A stretch of DNA of 64,000 nt from Haemophilus influenzae (GCF_019703545.1 NZ_AP018771.1:124001-188000), one strand, 5' to 3'; shown: positions 32,520 to 42,123, counted from the first letter of the stretch. Notes: generated by a model from the sequence alone, not told the origin. Numbers and translations: made by a program.

Positions 32520-34163
32520 TTATTTACCATCAACACTCACACCATAAAAAGCGTCATAGCCAAATGGGCTTTGTACATAACCTTTTACACGAGGACTAAG
32601 TGGCGCAAAACCAACAGAGTGGGCAACTGGAATCCAAGGTGCTTGATTATGGACAATAACTTGAGCTTGTTTATAAAGTTTCGCACGTTCTTCCTTATTG
32701 GTTAATCCAATAGCCTCATTGAGTAAAGCATCAAATTCTGAATTATTGAAACGTGCCATATTAGAATTACCTATATTTGAGCTACCTAATAATGGGGATA
32801 AGAAATTATCAGGATCGCCATTGTCGCCAGACCAACCAAAGATACCCGCAGTTAATTCTCCCTCTTTTGCTCGTTTTCTATAATCAGCCCATTCATAAGT
32901 CACTGGGTTAGTTTTTACACCAATTTTCGCCCAATCCGCCATAATTAATTCAGCCATACGTTTTGGATTTGGATTAGAAGCACGAATAATAGGTTGAATC
33001 CAGAAATCAGTTTCAAAACCATTTGGATAACCCGCTTCTGCTAAAAGTTGTTTTGCTTTTTCTGGATCGTACGGATAATCTTGAATTTCATCATTATAAC
33101 TCCAAATTGTTGGAGGAAGTGGGTTTTTAGCTGATGTTCCTGCGCCTTGATAAACCGCTTCAATAATCGCTTTTTTATCCACTGCGTAATTCAACGCTTG
33201 GCGCACTTTGACATTATCAAACGGTGCTTTTTCGGTATTGAATGCGATATACGCTACGTTCAAACCTTTTTGTTCCAAAAGTTGTACTTTTGGATCGGTT
33301 TTCATTTTGGCTAAATCCGCTACATTTGGGAATAAAATTAAATCGCAAGTACCCGCCTGTAATTTTGCATAACGTGTTGTTGCATCAGGCACAATGCTAA
33401 TGACTAAACGATCTAAAGGTGTTCTACCTTTCCAATAATTTTCATGCGCAACATATTGTATGGCTTGATCTGTTTTATAATCCACAAAAACAAAAGGGCC
33501 TGTCCCCACTGGGCGACTATCAAGCGTTTCTGGTTTACCCGCTTTCAGCATTGAATCAGCATATTCTGCAGAATAAATAGAAATAAAATCCATACCAAGA
33601 CTAGCCAAGAAAGTCGCATCTGTCTTGTTTAAGGTAATACGAATTGTGTTATCGTCTACTTTCTCCACTGATTTCAACAATTCAGGGAATTTCATTGCTT
33701 TAAAATATGGATAAGTCCCCTTAGATACATTGTGATATGGATGATTTGGATCTAACTGACGTTGGAATGAAAATACAACATCATCTGCATTAAAATCACG
33801 TGTCGGGGTAAATTCTTTTGTTGTGTGGAATTTAACCCCTTTTCTCAAATGAAAAGTATAACTTAAGCCATCATCGCTAATTTCCCAGCTTTCAGCTAAA
33901 GCTGGTTCAATATCCGTTGAGCCTTTTTTAAATTCAACTAAGCGGTTATACACTTGTTGTGAGCTTGCATTATAAGAAGTACCTTCAATTATTAACGCAG
34001 GGCTAAATCCCAATGGAGCTTTCGCTGTGCAATAAACGAAAGTATTATTTGACGAGGATTTTGCTTCAGTTTGAGCGGTAGATTTATTTGCCGAGCTAGA
34101 TTGATCACAAGCTGCCAAAACAAGAGTTGCAGCGGCGAGAGTTAATGTTGCTTTTAGTTTCAT
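32520..34163 (-). CDS. hbpA: Haem/glutathione-binding lipoprotein HbpA (GbpA), periplasmic binding protein
   Basis: SBP_bac_5-family lipoprotein that docks with the dipeptide permease. It was first described as haem-binding HbpA and later as a glutathione-binding protein. The product from ATG 34163 is about 547 residues and starts with a lipoprotein signal peptide (LTLAAATLVLAAC; lipidation Cys near residue 18). It carries the family's RPVGTGPFVFVDYK and FHLRKGVKFHTTKEF segments. The AACDQSSSANK stretch after Cys is a flexible tether. There are no permease genes nearby. Three short hairpins occupy its leader. Confidence 0.9.
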   Translation of the reverse strand: MKLKATLTLAAATLVLAACDQSSSANKSTAQTEAKSSSNNTFVYCTAKAPLGFSPALIIEGTSYNASSQQVYNRLVEFKKGSTDIEPALAESWEISDDGLSYTFHLRKGVKFHTTKEFTPTRDFNADDVVFSFQRQLDPNHPYHNVSKGTYPYFKAMKFPELLKSVEKVDDNTIRITLNKTDATFLASLGMDFISIYSAEYADSMLKAGKPETLDSRPVGTGPFVFVDYKTDQAIQYVAHENYWKGRTPLDRLVISIVPDATTRYAKLQAGTCDLILFPNVADLAKMKTDPKVQLLEQKGLNVAYIAFNTEKAPFDNVKVRQALNYAVDKKAIIEAVYQGAGTSAKNPLPPTIWSYNDEIQDYPYDPEKAKQLLAEAGYPNGFETDFWIQPIIRASNPNPKRMAELIMADWAKIGVKTNPVTYEWADYRKRAKEGELTAGIFGWSGDNGDPDNFLSPLLGSSNIGNSNMARFNNSEFDALLNEAIGLTNKEERAKLYKQAQVIVHNQAPWIPVAHSVGFAPLSPRVKGYVQSPFGYDAFYGVSVDGK

Positions 34164-34181
34164 AAGCATACCTCAATGTTA

Positions 34182-34229
34182 GGCAGGGAATGCCCCACCA
34201 TTTATGGTTAAACGATGGAGCTATCTCCA
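34182..34229 (-). promoter_or_regulatory. Three consecutive hairpins in the hbpA leader
   Basis: Between 18 and 66 bp upstream of the hbpA ATG three perfect inverted repeats follow each other: GGCA/TGCC (34182-34194), ACCAT/ATGGT (34197-34208) and TGGAG/CTCCA (34216-34229). Such close stacking is unlike the other leaders in the window and may form a structured 5' UTR. No known riboswitch was recognised. Confidence 0.4.
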
Positions 34230-34309
34230 CCAACAAGAAATATCAATAAGATATAAGCAAATTTCCCTTTTTTTAAATAAAAAAATTCTATGGATTATAA
34301 CAAATTAAT

Positions 34310-35698
34310 CTAAGGCATTTTTCGTAAATGATCGCCATCATTTTTGTGTAATTTCATAAGCGACCAAACTAAGGCGATTGCAAAAAGTGATGAGGTTAAA
34401 AAAGTATAGCTAAAAGCCTGTTGTAAACCATCACTTGCGCTAAAAAAATGTCTATAGAGATTTAGAATTATCGATGAAATAGCAATACCAAATCCAATCC
34501 CAACTTGCTGTACAATACTTAATACGGTAGAGCCTGTGCCAGACTGTTGTTTTGAAAGATCGCCTACAGCCAGCGTATTAATTGAAGTAAAAATGATCGA
34601 CATACAAGCCCCATACCACATAAGATTACAAATAATCCAAGTTAGAGAACTTTGTTTATCTAACCAAGCCATTGAAATCACAGAACCTGCCATCAAAAGT
34701 GCGGATGAAATTAGCGTTGTTTTATAGCCCCAACGATTTAAAATTCGTCCAATTAATATTTTCAACATCACAGAAATTAACGCAATCGGTGCTAATAGCC
34801 AGCCAGACATTTCGGCACTGTAACCGAAAGATAATTGAAACATCAAAGGTAATAAAAAGGGAACGCCAGATGCAGATAATCGGATAAAAATATTGGCAAT
34901 AATACCTAATCTGAATGTACGAGTTCGGAAAAGGGATAAAGGTAAAATGGCATTTTCATTGTTTTTAGCATAGCCACAATAAGTTACGAGTAACAGAATA
35001 CCAACAACTAATATGCTATAAGTTACACTTGAATTATGCTGACTTTCTCCGAGTAAATCCAAACCAAGCGTAATACCAACTAACCCCAATGCAAAAAGTA
35101 AAAAACCTGTCCAATCTAATTTTTCTGCCTTGCCCTTGATATTGTTCATCACGCTGCCCGATGCCAAAATTCCTAGCACACCAATTGGAATATTAATTAA
35201 AAAAATCCAGTGCCAACTGGCGTGAACGACTAACCATCCACCTAAAATAGGCCCTAGAATTGGCCCAATCAAACCTGCAGTTGCCATTAAATTCCAAGCA
35301 TTCACTAATTGTTGTTTGGGGACAGCTTGAATAATAGCTAAACGCGCAACAGGCATCATAAAGGCACCACCCATTCCCTGAATTACTCTGGCTAAAATTA
35401 AACTTTCTAAATTAGGCGCAGCAGCACAAGCGATAGATCCTAAAATAAACGTGAAAACTGCAGCGCGAAAAACGGTTAATGTCCCAAATTTTGCAGCCGC
35501 CCAAGCGGTAAGAGGAATAAATAATGCAACGGCTAAAGAATAAGCAATAATCGCCATTTGCATTTCAAAGGCGGGTTTATGTAAATCGGAAGATATCGCG
35601 GGTAAAGCTGTATTTAGAATGGTCGCATCGAGGCTTTGCATAAAAAGTGCCATTGCTGCTACCCAAGCTAAACCGCGATAGGCATTGGATTCAGTCAT
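34310..35698 (-). CDS. hsrA: MFS multidrug efflux-type transporter (EmrB/QacA, DHA2)
   Basis: Fourteen-span H+ antiporter-type inner-membrane protein. The product from ATG 35698 is about 462 residues, starting MTESNAYRGLAWVAAM. Motif C-like DATILNTALPAI (residues about 23-34), LILARVIQGMGGAFMMPVARL near 97 and LGPILGGWLVVHASWHWIFLINIPIG near 150 fit the DHA2 family and E. coli HsrA/YieO. It overlaps mobB by 4 bp (ATGA), which fixes the start. The longer frame from 35725 lies inside mobB. Substrate unknown. Confidence 0.85.
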   Translation of the reverse strand: MTESNAYRGLAWVAAMALFMQSLDATILNTALPAISSDLHKPAFEMQMAIIAYSLAVALFIPLTAWAAAKFGTLTVFRAAVFTFILGSIACAAAPNLESLILARVIQGMGGAFMMPVARLAIIQAVPKQQLVNAWNLMATAGLIGPILGPILGGWLVVHASWHWIFLINIPIGVLGILASGSVMNNIKGKAEKLDWTGFLLFALGLVGITLGLDLLGESQHNSSVTYSILVVGILLLVTYCGYAKNNENAILPLSLFRTRTFRLGIIANIFIRLSASGVPFLLPLMFQLSFGYSAEMSGWLLAPIALISVMLKILIGRILNRWGYKTTLISSALLMAGSVISMAWLDKQSSLTWIICNLMWYGACMSIIFTSINTLAVGDLSKQQSGTGSTVLSIVQQVGIGFGIAISSIILNLYRHFFSASDGLQQAFSYTFLTSSLFAIALVWSLMKLHKNDGDHLRKMP

Positions 35699-36210
35699 CG
35701 TGCTCCGTGAAAATGGTGCAACCAATTTTCAATAAAATCGGCAATTTGCGGAATGCGGTTAATATCCAACAAAGTGCGATCAATTTCAAGGGGATAATTT
35801 GTCGCAACCGCCACTACATATTCGTCAATTTCGGGTAAAGGTTTTGTCATTTCTTGACGATGGAGCAAAATCTTTGGAATTGGCTCTTGTTTAAAGCCTT
35901 CCACCAACACTAAATCTGTTAAAGTGCGGTCAAATTGTTGCGCTAAATAATCCAATGAAACAGGCTTTGACGTTTCCGTCATAATCGCCCAGCGTTCATC
36001 ATTCGCTAAAATGACTTGAGAAGAACCCGCCTCTTTCATACGCCAGCTATCTTTTCCTTCTTTATCAACTTGCATATTGTGATGGCTATGTTTAATCACT
36101 GAAACGCGAATGTGACGAGCGATCAGTTCTGGGAGAAGTTTTTCTAATAATGTTGTTTTACCACTACCGCTATAACCGGTAATTCCAAGTAAAGGAATCT
36201 GATTGTTCAT
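35695..36210 (-). CDS. mobB: Molybdopterin-guanine dinucleotide biosynthesis protein MobB
   Basis: GTP-binding accessory protein of molybdenum-cofactor nucleotide attachment. The 171-residue product from ATG 36210 starts MNNQIPLLGITGYSGSGKTTLLEKLLPEL with a P-loop, and has VIKHSHHNMQVDKEGKDSWRMKEAG near 45 and LVLVEGFKQEPIPKIL near 105, as in MobB. The length is normal. It is separated from mobA, which lies about 4 kb away. Contains one uptake signal (35922-35930). Confidence 0.93.
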   Translation of the reverse strand: MNNQIPLLGITGYSGSGKTTLLEKLLPELIARHIRVSVIKHSHHNMQVDKEGKDSWRMKEAGSSQVILANDERWAIMTETSKPVSLDYLAQQFDRTLTDLVLVEGFKQEPIPKILLHRQEMTKPLPEIDEYVVAVATNYPLEIDRTLLDINRIPQIADFIENWLHHFHGAR

Positions 36211-36249
36211 AAAAATAACCTTAAAAATCACCGCACTTTAGATACGGAA

Positions 36250-36269
36250 AACCCCGAAAGATCGGGGTT
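36250..36269 (-). terminator. Terminator after the small membrane ORF
   Basis: AACCCCGA, loop AAGA, TCGGGGTT is a perfect 8-bp stem; on the minus strand it ends in TTTTCC. It sits just after the 28-codon ORF. Confidence 0.75.
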
Positions 36270-36275
36270 AATAAA

Positions 36276-36362
36276 TTAAGAATGTTTTGCTGCATAATTG
36301 GCAAAAATAAGTCCACCGATAGCAAGAAGAGCAACAATGCCAAGCCCTATAGTAAGCCACAT
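36276..36362 (-). CDS. Small hydrophobic protein, unknown function
   Basis: A 28-codon frame with AAGGAAAATAAT ribosome site just before ATG 36362 reads MWLTIGLGIVALLAIGGLIF followed by ANYAAKHS. It is a single membrane span with a basic, polar end. It is followed within 10 bp by a strong hairpin. I do not recognise a family. It may be a real small protein or the last gene of a decayed operon, since the sequence just upstream is a frameshifted remnant. Confidence 0.5.
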   Translation of the reverse strand: MWLTIGLGIVALLAIGGLIFANYAAKHS

Positions 36363-36363
36363 A

Positions 36364-36600
36364 TTATTTTCCTTCCACTAATTGACGAAATTTACGCCCC
36401 ATCACAAGGCAAACATAAGCAATAATGAGCAAAAAAACTAATATTTCATCCTTTTAGGAAAAGCGGTTGCTCGCCATAAAGTATAACAGGCATTGCTAGA
36501 ATAGCAACTTTTGCCACATCATCACTAAGTTTTGACCAAGCCTCTAAAGAGCTTTTTTTCAATGGGTAATTTAAATAACTAGCTTTATAGTTTGCGATCT
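36364..36600 (-). pseudogene. Frameshifted remnant of a small membrane-associated gene
   Basis: Between rseC-like and the 28-codon ORF the minus strand has two open segments in different frames. One, in the 36.45-36.60 kb part, reads NYKASYLNYPLKKSSLEAWS then KLSDDVAKVAILAMPVILYG and ends at TGA about 36455. The next, ending in TAA at 36364-36366, reads DEILVFLLIIAYVCLVMGRK then FRQLVEGK. Neither has a start codon in a good context. They look like pieces of one former protein with an internal shift near CTAAAAGGATG. No family recognised. Confidence 0.45.
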
Positions 36601-36634
36601 AAATCGCAGAAATAATAAAAAGCGAATAAAAAAC

Positions 36635-37069
36635 TTAAGATAATATGCGCAATAAAACAGGCTGAAACTCTGTTTGCTGCCCTAATTTTCTGCTATAAGA
36701 TTTGACAAAAATGAAAGAAAGTGCGGTTAATCCGAAGATTAAAATTGCACGCAGGATTTCATTATCGCTTATGTAATCGGACAACATAGTCACAATCAAT
36801 AAGGTCAAAAGCGGTACAACATACATCAATAATGCCGACAACAACATCGACTTTTCTTCTAATCCAATTTCAACAATTTGACCTTCGCATAATGGCATTA
36901 ATGCTTCCACATTAAAAATATGCTCGCCACGTTTACCGTTTAATTCGGAAAGGCTTGATGTTCCACAACTGTTTTTAGCTGCGCATTGGCCACAGGCACT
37001 TTGGGATTGGCATTTCACTTTGGCAATGCCATTTTCATAGCTAATAACAACGGCACTTTCTCTTAGCAT
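36635..37069 (-). CDS. rseC: RseC/MucC-family (SoxR-reducing system) membrane protein
   Basis: Inner-membrane protein of 144 residues. It has a cysteine cluster at the N-terminus (residues 19-35, [20 protein letters not shown]), an OB-like region, and two hydrophobic spans near 78-100 and 108-125, the RseC/MucC architecture. The E. coli homologue is in the sigma-E operon; here it follows rsmJ with a 7-bp overlap, so it is translated with it. The role in SoxR reduction or envelope stress is known only from the family. Confidence 0.82.
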   Translation of the reverse strand: MLRESAVVISYENGIAKVKCQSQSACGQCAAKNSCGTSSLSELNGKRGEHIFNVEALMPLCEGQIVEIGLEEKSMLLSALLMYVVPLLTLLIVTMLSDYISDNEILRAILIFGLTALSFIFVKSYSRKLGQQTEFQPVLLRILS

Positions 37070-37836
37070 TGGGATGCTCCCATATAAATATCAAAGCGAT
37101 GATTTTTCGTTTCACGGCTAAAGTGCGGTTGTTTTTCACCAAGAAATTCCGCATAGTCAGGACGCTTCACGACCACACGTTTTTTAGCTAATTGTAGTGC
37201 AGGTAAAAGCAATTCATCAGCATCTAAATCAGCCCCGACTAAATGCTGGAATACGTGCATTTCCTTTTTTACTAGTGCAGATTTTTGTTTATGCGGATAC
37301 ATTGGATCGAGATAAACCACATCGGCATAATCGCTATTAGGATCAAGTTCATTAATATGCTGAACATTCAGCAAGCACAAATTTTGTTGCAACATCTCGC
37401 CGATTTCCTCATCTTGATAAGCACGATTTAAACCATCTTTCAGAAGTAAAAAAACAACAGGATGACGTTCAACTAAACGAACTTGGCAGCCAATCGTGGC
37501 TAACACAAAGGCATCACGCCCTAGACCAGCTGTGGCATCAATAACCGTTGGCAATGCCGAACCTTTAATTCCTACCGCTTTCGCTATGGCTTCACCACGA
37601 CCACCACCAAATTTACGACGATGAGCCATTGTACCACCAACAAAATCAACATAAACCGCTCCGAGTTTAGGTTCGTCTAGTTTACGAAGTTCTAAACGTT
37701 CATCGGTTTGAACAAGCGCAAGTGGGCTCTTTTCATTATGAATAATCTTGTGTTCAGCACAAAGTGCGGTCAATTCTGCTAATGTTTTTTCTGTCGATTC
37801 AGAAATCAGCTGAATTCCTACTTGCGAATGAGCCAT
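37063..37836 (-). CDS. rsmJ: 16S rRNA (guanine1516-N2)-methyltransferase RsmJ
   Basis: SAM-dependent methyltransferase acting on 16S rRNA. The 257-residue protein shows [27 protein letters not shown] near residue 65, the SAM-binding [16 protein letters not shown] near 100, and the [21 protein letters not shown] active-site loop near 175. These are RsmJ/YhiQ features. It overlaps trmA by 19 bp and rseC by 7 bp, which indicates a tight unit. Uptake signals at 37121 and 37762. Confidence 0.93.
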   Translation of the reverse strand: MAHSQVGIQLISESTEKTLAELTALCAEHKIIHNEKSPLALVQTDERLELRKLDEPKLGAVYVDFVGGTMAHRRKFGGGRGEAIAKAVGIKGSALPTVIDATAGLGRDAFVLATIGCQVRLVERHPVVFLLLKDGLNRAYQDEEIGEMLQQNLCLLNVQHINELDPNSDYADVVYLDPMYPHKQKSALVKKEMHVFQHLVGADLDADELLLPALQLAKKRVVVKRPDYAEFLGEKQPHFSRETKNHRFDIYMGASQC

Positions 37837-38909
37837 ACGCCGCTTTCCATGTGGTCAGTGTAAGGGAATTGATCAAATAACGCCGCTTTTTCAATGCGGT
37901 GAGTTTTTGAAAGTTCAACAAGATTATCACACAGCGTATGTGGATTACAGGAAATATACAAAATGCAATCGTAATTTTGTACAAGTTTCACTGTATCAGG
38001 ATCAAGCCCTGCGCGAGGTGGATCGACAAAAATGGTATTACATTCGTAAGATTTTAAATCAATCCCTTTCAAACGATTAAAGGCTCTAACCCCATTCATT
38101 GCCTGCGTAAATTCCTCTGCCGACATACGGATAATTTGTAAATTATCCACTTTATTTTCAGCAATATTAAATTGCGCGGCGGCTACGGAAGGTTTGGCGA
38201 TTTCGGTTGCCAATACCTTACGGAAATTTTGTGCAAGTGCGATAGAAAAATTACCGTTTCCGCAGTAAAGTTCTAATAAATCGCCTTCGCTATTTTGGGT
38301 ACAATCAATTGCCCATTCAAGCATTTTGCAGTTTACCGTTGCGTTTGGCTGGGTAAAACTATTCTCGACTTGGCGATAAACATAATTTCTGCCATTCACA
38401 GGTAAAACTTCATCCACATAATCTTGCTCAACACAGATTTTTTGTTTACTTGCACGCCCGATTATTTGAACATTAAAACCTTGCTTTTCGAGTAAATCTT
38501 TTAGATTTTTAGCCGCACTTTCCCATTCTTCAGTGAGTGTTTTATGATAAAGCAAGCTCACAATAATCTTATTACTCAAGGTGCTAAGGTAATCAATTTG
38601 GAATAATTTTTTGTGTAGCACTTCTTGTTGTTTTAACAAAGGTAATAAGGTTTGCATCATACGATTAATTAGCATGCTGGCGATTGGAAATTCATCCACG
38701 CGATAACGCTGCAACGTCGCTTGATCAAACATAATATGGTAAAAATCATCTTGCTCGTGCCAAATACGAAACTCCGCACGCATGCGATAATGACTTGTTG
38801 GAGAGTCAAAAACTTGAATATCGGGTGCATTGAAAGGGCGCAAAAGTGCGGTTAATTTTTCAAGTTTTTTTTGTAGCAGTTCGTTGTATTGAGAAATCGG
38901 TAATTGCAT
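37818..38909 (-). CDS. trmA: tRNA (uracil-5-)-methyltransferase TrmA
   Basis: Enzyme making m5U54 (T54) in the T loop of tRNA. From ATG 38909 the product is about 363 residues, starting [19 protein letters not shown]. It has the SAM site [15 protein letters not shown] near residue 218, [10 protein letters not shown] near 298 and the catalytic [14 protein letters not shown] near 322. It lacks the iron-sulfur motif of RlmC/RlmD, which supports TrmA. The longer frame from 38951 is unlikely because homology starts at the chosen ATG. Confidence 0.94.
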   Translation of the reverse strand: MQLPISQYNELLQKKLEKLTALLRPFNAPDIQVFDSPTSHYRMRAEFRIWHEQDDFYHIMFDQATLQRYRVDEFPIASMLINRMMQTLLPLLKQQEVLHKKLFQIDYLSTLSNKIIVSLLYHKTLTEEWESAAKNLKDLLEKQGFNVQIIGRASKQKICVEQDYVDEVLPVNGRNYVYRQVENSFTQPNATVNCKMLEWAIDCTQNSEGDLLELYCGNGNFSIALAQNFRKVLATEIAKPSVAAAQFNIAENKVDNLQIIRMSAEEFTQAMNGVRAFNRLKGIDLKSYECNTIFVDPPRAGLDPDTVKLVQNYDCILYISCNPHTLCDNLVELSKTHRIEKAALFDQFPYTDHMESGVWLIRK

Positions 38910-39018
38910 AGAAATTAGTATTCGTAGGGCGTATGAAGACGAATCGTTCATACAAAGATAGGAGAATAAAGTTATCAGCCGTGAATTACGCGTGATTTCA
39001 CAAGCTATTCAAAAACAA

Positions 39019-39040
39019 AAGGCAGACTTCCGCCTGCCTT
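39019..39040 (-). terminator. Terminator after maoP
   Basis: GGCAG and CTGCC with flanking AA/TT form a stem around ACTTCCGC; on the minus strand it is followed by TTTTG. Confidence 0.6.
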
Positions 39041-39052
39041 ATTTAACGTATC

Positions 39053-39388
39053 TTATTCGCCGGAATAATCTTCACCGCCAGAGGCTGCTTCACTCACATC
39101 ACCAGATAAGGTGTAAACACGTTTTTTAGTGTTAATACGAGTACGATATTTATTCCAAGTTTTTTCAAAGAAAGTCTCTGCTGCGCGCTCACCACGGCAA
39201 AAAGCGACAAAATCTTTTTCTTCTTTAGTCGCTGGCTCACGTTCCCCTAAGTCTAATGCTTTGAACGCTTGACCATATTGCTCAAGCACCTGTGATTCTT
39301 TGATTGTGTAATCACCGTGACGGGAAAAACCACGTGGGTAGTTTTTATCGTCAAAGAAACGACGCATTACGCTAAAACTTGCAGCCAT
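39053..39388 (-). CDS. maoP: Macrodomain Ori protein MaoP (YifE)
   Basis: DNA-associated protein needed in E. coli to organise the Ori macrodomain. The 111-residue product begins [20 protein letters not shown] then [19 protein letters not shown], with ELD-type [20 protein letters not shown] and [14 protein letters not shown], all matching E. coli YifE (112 residues). The start has AGAGAAGA upstream. It is single and has its own terminator. Confidence 0.9.
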   Translation of the reverse strand: MAASFSVMRRFFDDKNYPRGFSRHGDYTIKESQVLEQYGQAFKALDLGEREPATKEEKDFVAFCRGERAAETFFEKTWNKYRTRINTKKRVYTLSGDVSEAASGGEDYSGE

Positions 39389-39449
39389 AATATTCTCTCT
39401 TCTTTCATTAATATTTACAAAATAGGGCAGGCATTAAACCAATTTTTCG

Positions 39450-40067
39450 TTATTTTTGCAATAAACCTTTTACGGTTTGCACATAATCTTTCACGAAATC
39501 ATCGTAATTTAACCCTTCAGGGTTTACACGGAATTTTCCATTTACATAAAAATCAGGTACGCCACGCACTTTAAATTGTTCTGCGGCATTTACTTGTTTA
39601 TTGACTAAACCATTTACTGCAAAACTATTAATGCCACCATCAAATTGCTCCGCGGTTACGCCATTCGATAAGAAGATAGCTCGAATATCATCCATTGATT
39701 TCAAGGCATCCTTTTGAGCCGCTTCAAATAATGGTGATTTTACTTTACTTTCTGCACCTAATGCCATTGCTAACGCCCAAGCACGTGTTAAGTTTTCAGA
39801 TTGATGACCTAAGAAATTCACATGATATTGTTTAAATTTCACATCTTTTGGTAAAGCATCTACGACTTGTTGTGGAATTTTGTATTCCATTTCAAAGGCG
39901 TAACAATGCGGGCAATAGAATGAGAAAAACTCAATCACTTCTTTTTGCTGTGAAGCCTGTTGACTCACTTGAACATATTGTTTGCCTTCTTGTAAATCTG
40001 CGGCAAAACTATTTACAGACATAAGCGTGCTGACACCTAAACCTAACGCAAGTAATACTTTTTTCAT
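39450..40067 (-). CDS. dsbA: Thiol:disulfide interchange protein DsbA
   Basis: Periplasmic oxidase that introduces disulfides into exported proteins. The 205-residue precursor from ATG 40067 has a signal peptide (MKKVLLALGLGVSTLMSVNSFA, cut before ADLQEGK), the active-site CPHC in FFSFYCPHCYAFEMEY near residue 50, and the cis-Pro segment VRGVPDFYVNGKFRVN near 160. The frame upstream of 40067 is open but lies over yihD. It is 13 bp after yihD and probably cotranscribed with it. Confidence 0.96.
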   Translation of the reverse strand: MKKVLLALGLGVSTLMSVNSFAADLQEGKQYVQVSQQASQQKEVIEFFSFYCPHCYAFEMEYKIPQQVVDALPKDVKFKQYHVNFLGHQSENLTRAWALAMALGAESKVKSPLFEAAQKDALKSMDDIRAIFLSNGVTAEQFDGGINSFAVNGLVNKQVNAAEQFKVRGVPDFYVNGKFRVNPEGLNYDDFVKDYVQTVKGLLQK

Positions 40068-40077
40068 TTCTTTCCTC

Positions 40078-40344
40078 TTATTTAATGATACCGCGAGCAC
40101 GGAGCAATGCGGTTTTAAAATCTTCTTCGTAATCTTTTTTGAGACCCGGAATTGGCTCATATTTATCTGTACCATCCATTTTTAACTGATAAATAATCAC
40201 TTCATCAGTTAATTCATTTAATGGTTTTTGGAAACCTGATTCATTGGCAATTTTTTGCAAAATTTCCATTAAACTCAAATCCGAGTCTTTAGACCAATAA
40301 AACTGTAAAAGTTCCAAAACTTCATTTAAACGCTTACATTTCAT
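40078..40344 (-). CDS. yihD: YihD-family protein
   Basis: Small DUF1040 protein of unknown role. From ATG 40344 the product is 88 residues: [20 protein letters not shown] then [18 protein letters not shown], ending [20 protein letters not shown]. These match E. coli YihD (89 residues), which is also next to dsbA. Function unknown; context links it to the dsbA operon. It is divergent from mobA by 69 bp. Confidence 0.88.
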   Translation of the reverse strand: MKCKRLNEVLELLQFYWSKDSDLSLMEILQKIANESGFQKPLNELTDEVIIYQLKMDGTDKYEPIPGLKKDYEEDFKTALLRARGIIK

Positions 40345-40413
40345 TGCTATTTCCTTTTTAATCGTAAAAAATAGGCAAAGCAAATGATACTTGAAATAAT
40401 GATAGATTAAAAT

Positions 40414-40992
40414 ATGACAATTACAATAAGCGCGGTAATTTTGGCAGGTGGCAAGGCTCGTAGAATGGGTGGGCAAGATAAAGGATTACAGATTTTAGGT
40501 AAACAATCTTTAATTGAACATGTTATTAATCGCTTACAACCACAAATTCATCAGATTTCAATTAACGCTAACCGAAATCAAACAGAATATGCAAAATTTG
40601 GCTTTCCTGTTTTCTCCGATGAACTGCCCGATTTTCAAGGACCATTAAGTGGCATGCTAACAGCTCTAGAAAAGACAAAAAGTGACTTTATCCTTTTTAC
40701 ACCTTGTGATACGCCTTTTTTTCCTATGAATCTTTTAGATAAACTCAAAAGTGCGGTTAAAAATGACCGCACTTTAATTGCGTATGCTTGCGATGAAGAA
40801 CGTGAACATCCCGTTTTTTGTTTAATGTCCGTTCAGCTAAAGGAAAAATTGCGACACTATTTAGCATCGGGTGAACGACGCCTTTTACAATTTATGAAAG
40901 AAAATGGCGGGATTTCAGTAAAATTCACGCAAGAAGAAGGCAACTTCGAGAATTTTAATACGCTGGATGATTTAAAGAAAACAGTCATCTAA
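40414..40992 (+). CDS. mobA: Molybdenum cofactor guanylyltransferase MobA
   Basis: Nucleotidyltransferase that attaches GMP to molybdopterin. The 192-residue protein carries the signature [20 protein letters not shown] (residues 7-26), [22 protein letters not shown] near 67 and [10 protein letters not shown] near 95. The length is right. Two inverted uptake signals (40749 and 40766) form a hairpin inside the gene, encoding [10 protein letters not shown]. The next gene is convergent. Confidence 0.95.
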   Translation: MTITISAVILAGGKARRMGGQDKGLQILGKQSLIEHVINRLQPQIHQISINANRNQTEYAKFGFPVFSDELPDFQGPLSGMLTALEKTKSDFILFTPCDTPFFPMNLLDKLKSAVKNDRTLIAYACDEEREHPVFCLMSVQLKEKLRHYLASGERRLLQFMKENGGISVKFTQEEGNFENFNTLDDLKKTVI

Positions 40993-41130
40993 CCGAACAC
41001 TAACAAAAGTGCGGTTTATTTTTATTATTTACGAGCACCAAATATCGCAATCAATTCTTTCACTTTTACGCGTTTTTCTGGGTTTTAAAATAGTTATGGT
41101 AACTAGCTGGCTTAAACCCACCATACGCAA

Positions 41131-42123
41131 CTAAATTGGCTCTAGTCCTAACACTTTACGACCGTTAATACTTGCGATATTGACCATTTCATCTAAGTGA
41201 GGGAAACGGCAACCCGCAGCTAATAGGCTTAATTCTTGCCATAAATCGCCTTCACATAGAGGAACCATGTAATCACAAATATTATCTGTGCCTAGGGCAA
41301 CAGTGATACCTTCGGGGATCATTTCATCTGCTGGCGTGAGCGCATTGTGGAATGGCATAAGATCTTCTTTGCGATTACTGTCAATCCATGCCATCGGACA
41401 GGCTATCATCATCATTTTGGCTTTACGCATTTTTTCGTAAAGTTTGTAACGATATTCTTTTGAATGTGAGCCAATGGAAATACCATGGATACCTACAACT
41501 CGCCCCTCCATTCCGTGTTCAATGGTTTTGTCGCAAAGTTGCTCGGTTTCTTTTTCACTTGGATTGTTGAATTGGTCTACATGTACATGACACATAATTC
41601 CAAGAGATTTAGCCTTATCTAACAAGATATCCATCGCTTCTAGGCCACGTCCATAATCCAATTCATCACGATATGGTAAGCCGCCAATCATATCTACCAT
41701 TTCTGCACCAATATCAAACCATTTACGCGCAGTGGGTTCGATTACCCCTTTTAAAGTTTGATTGGCAAATTTCAAAATAATGTCATGTTTATACACTTCG
41801 CGGGCTTTGTGTGCGGCAATAATTGCACGATCTTCACAAATTGGGTCTATATCGACAAAAGTACCAAATGCGGTTACACCTTGGGATATCATTAATTCAA
41901 TAGATTGGCAAAAACGTGCGTAATAATCATCAACACTGGAAGTGCGTTTTACTTCATCCACTAAATCCCATTTTTGTTGCAAATTACTACTATGATAAAT
42001 CCCAATTTTCTCTGGCGTCATCGTAAAAGCGCGGTCAGCATGAGCATGGGCATTTACCCACCCGCCTTTTTTGATAATTTCATCGCGAATATAGGTTTTA
42101 AAACTACGAACATGGCTTTTCAT
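41131..42123 (-). CDS. Metal-dependent amidohydrolase (cytosine-deaminase-like), C-terminus probably shortened
   Basis: Amidohydrolase-superfamily TIM-barrel enzyme; the true substrate is unknown. The 330-residue frame has the metal motif WVNAHAHADRAFT near residue 23, CHVHVDQFNNPSE near 195, GIHGISIGSHSKEY near 230 and LGTDNICDYMVPL near 290, so the active site is whole. It ends abruptly at GLEPI. The DNA after the stop reads, in other frames, LVAYGGFKPASYHNYFKTQK and then RVKVKELIAIFGARK, which looks like a lost tail. The enzyme may therefore be shortened by frameshift. Confidence 0.72.
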   Translation of the reverse strand: MKSHVRSFKTYIRDEIIKKGGWVNAHAHADRAFTMTPEKIGIYHSSNLQQKWDLVDEVKRTSSVDDYYARFCQSIELMISQGVTAFGTFVDIDPICEDRAIIAAHKAREVYKHDIILKFANQTLKGVIEPTARKWFDIGAEMVDMIGGLPYRDELDYGRGLEAMDILLDKAKSLGIMCHVHVDQFNNPSEKETEQLCDKTIEHGMEGRVVGIHGISIGSHSKEYRYKLYEKMRKAKMMMIACPMAWIDSNRKEDLMPFHNALTPADEMIPEGITVALGTDNICDYMVPLCEGDLWQELSLLAAGCRFPHLDEMVNIASINGRKVLGLEPI

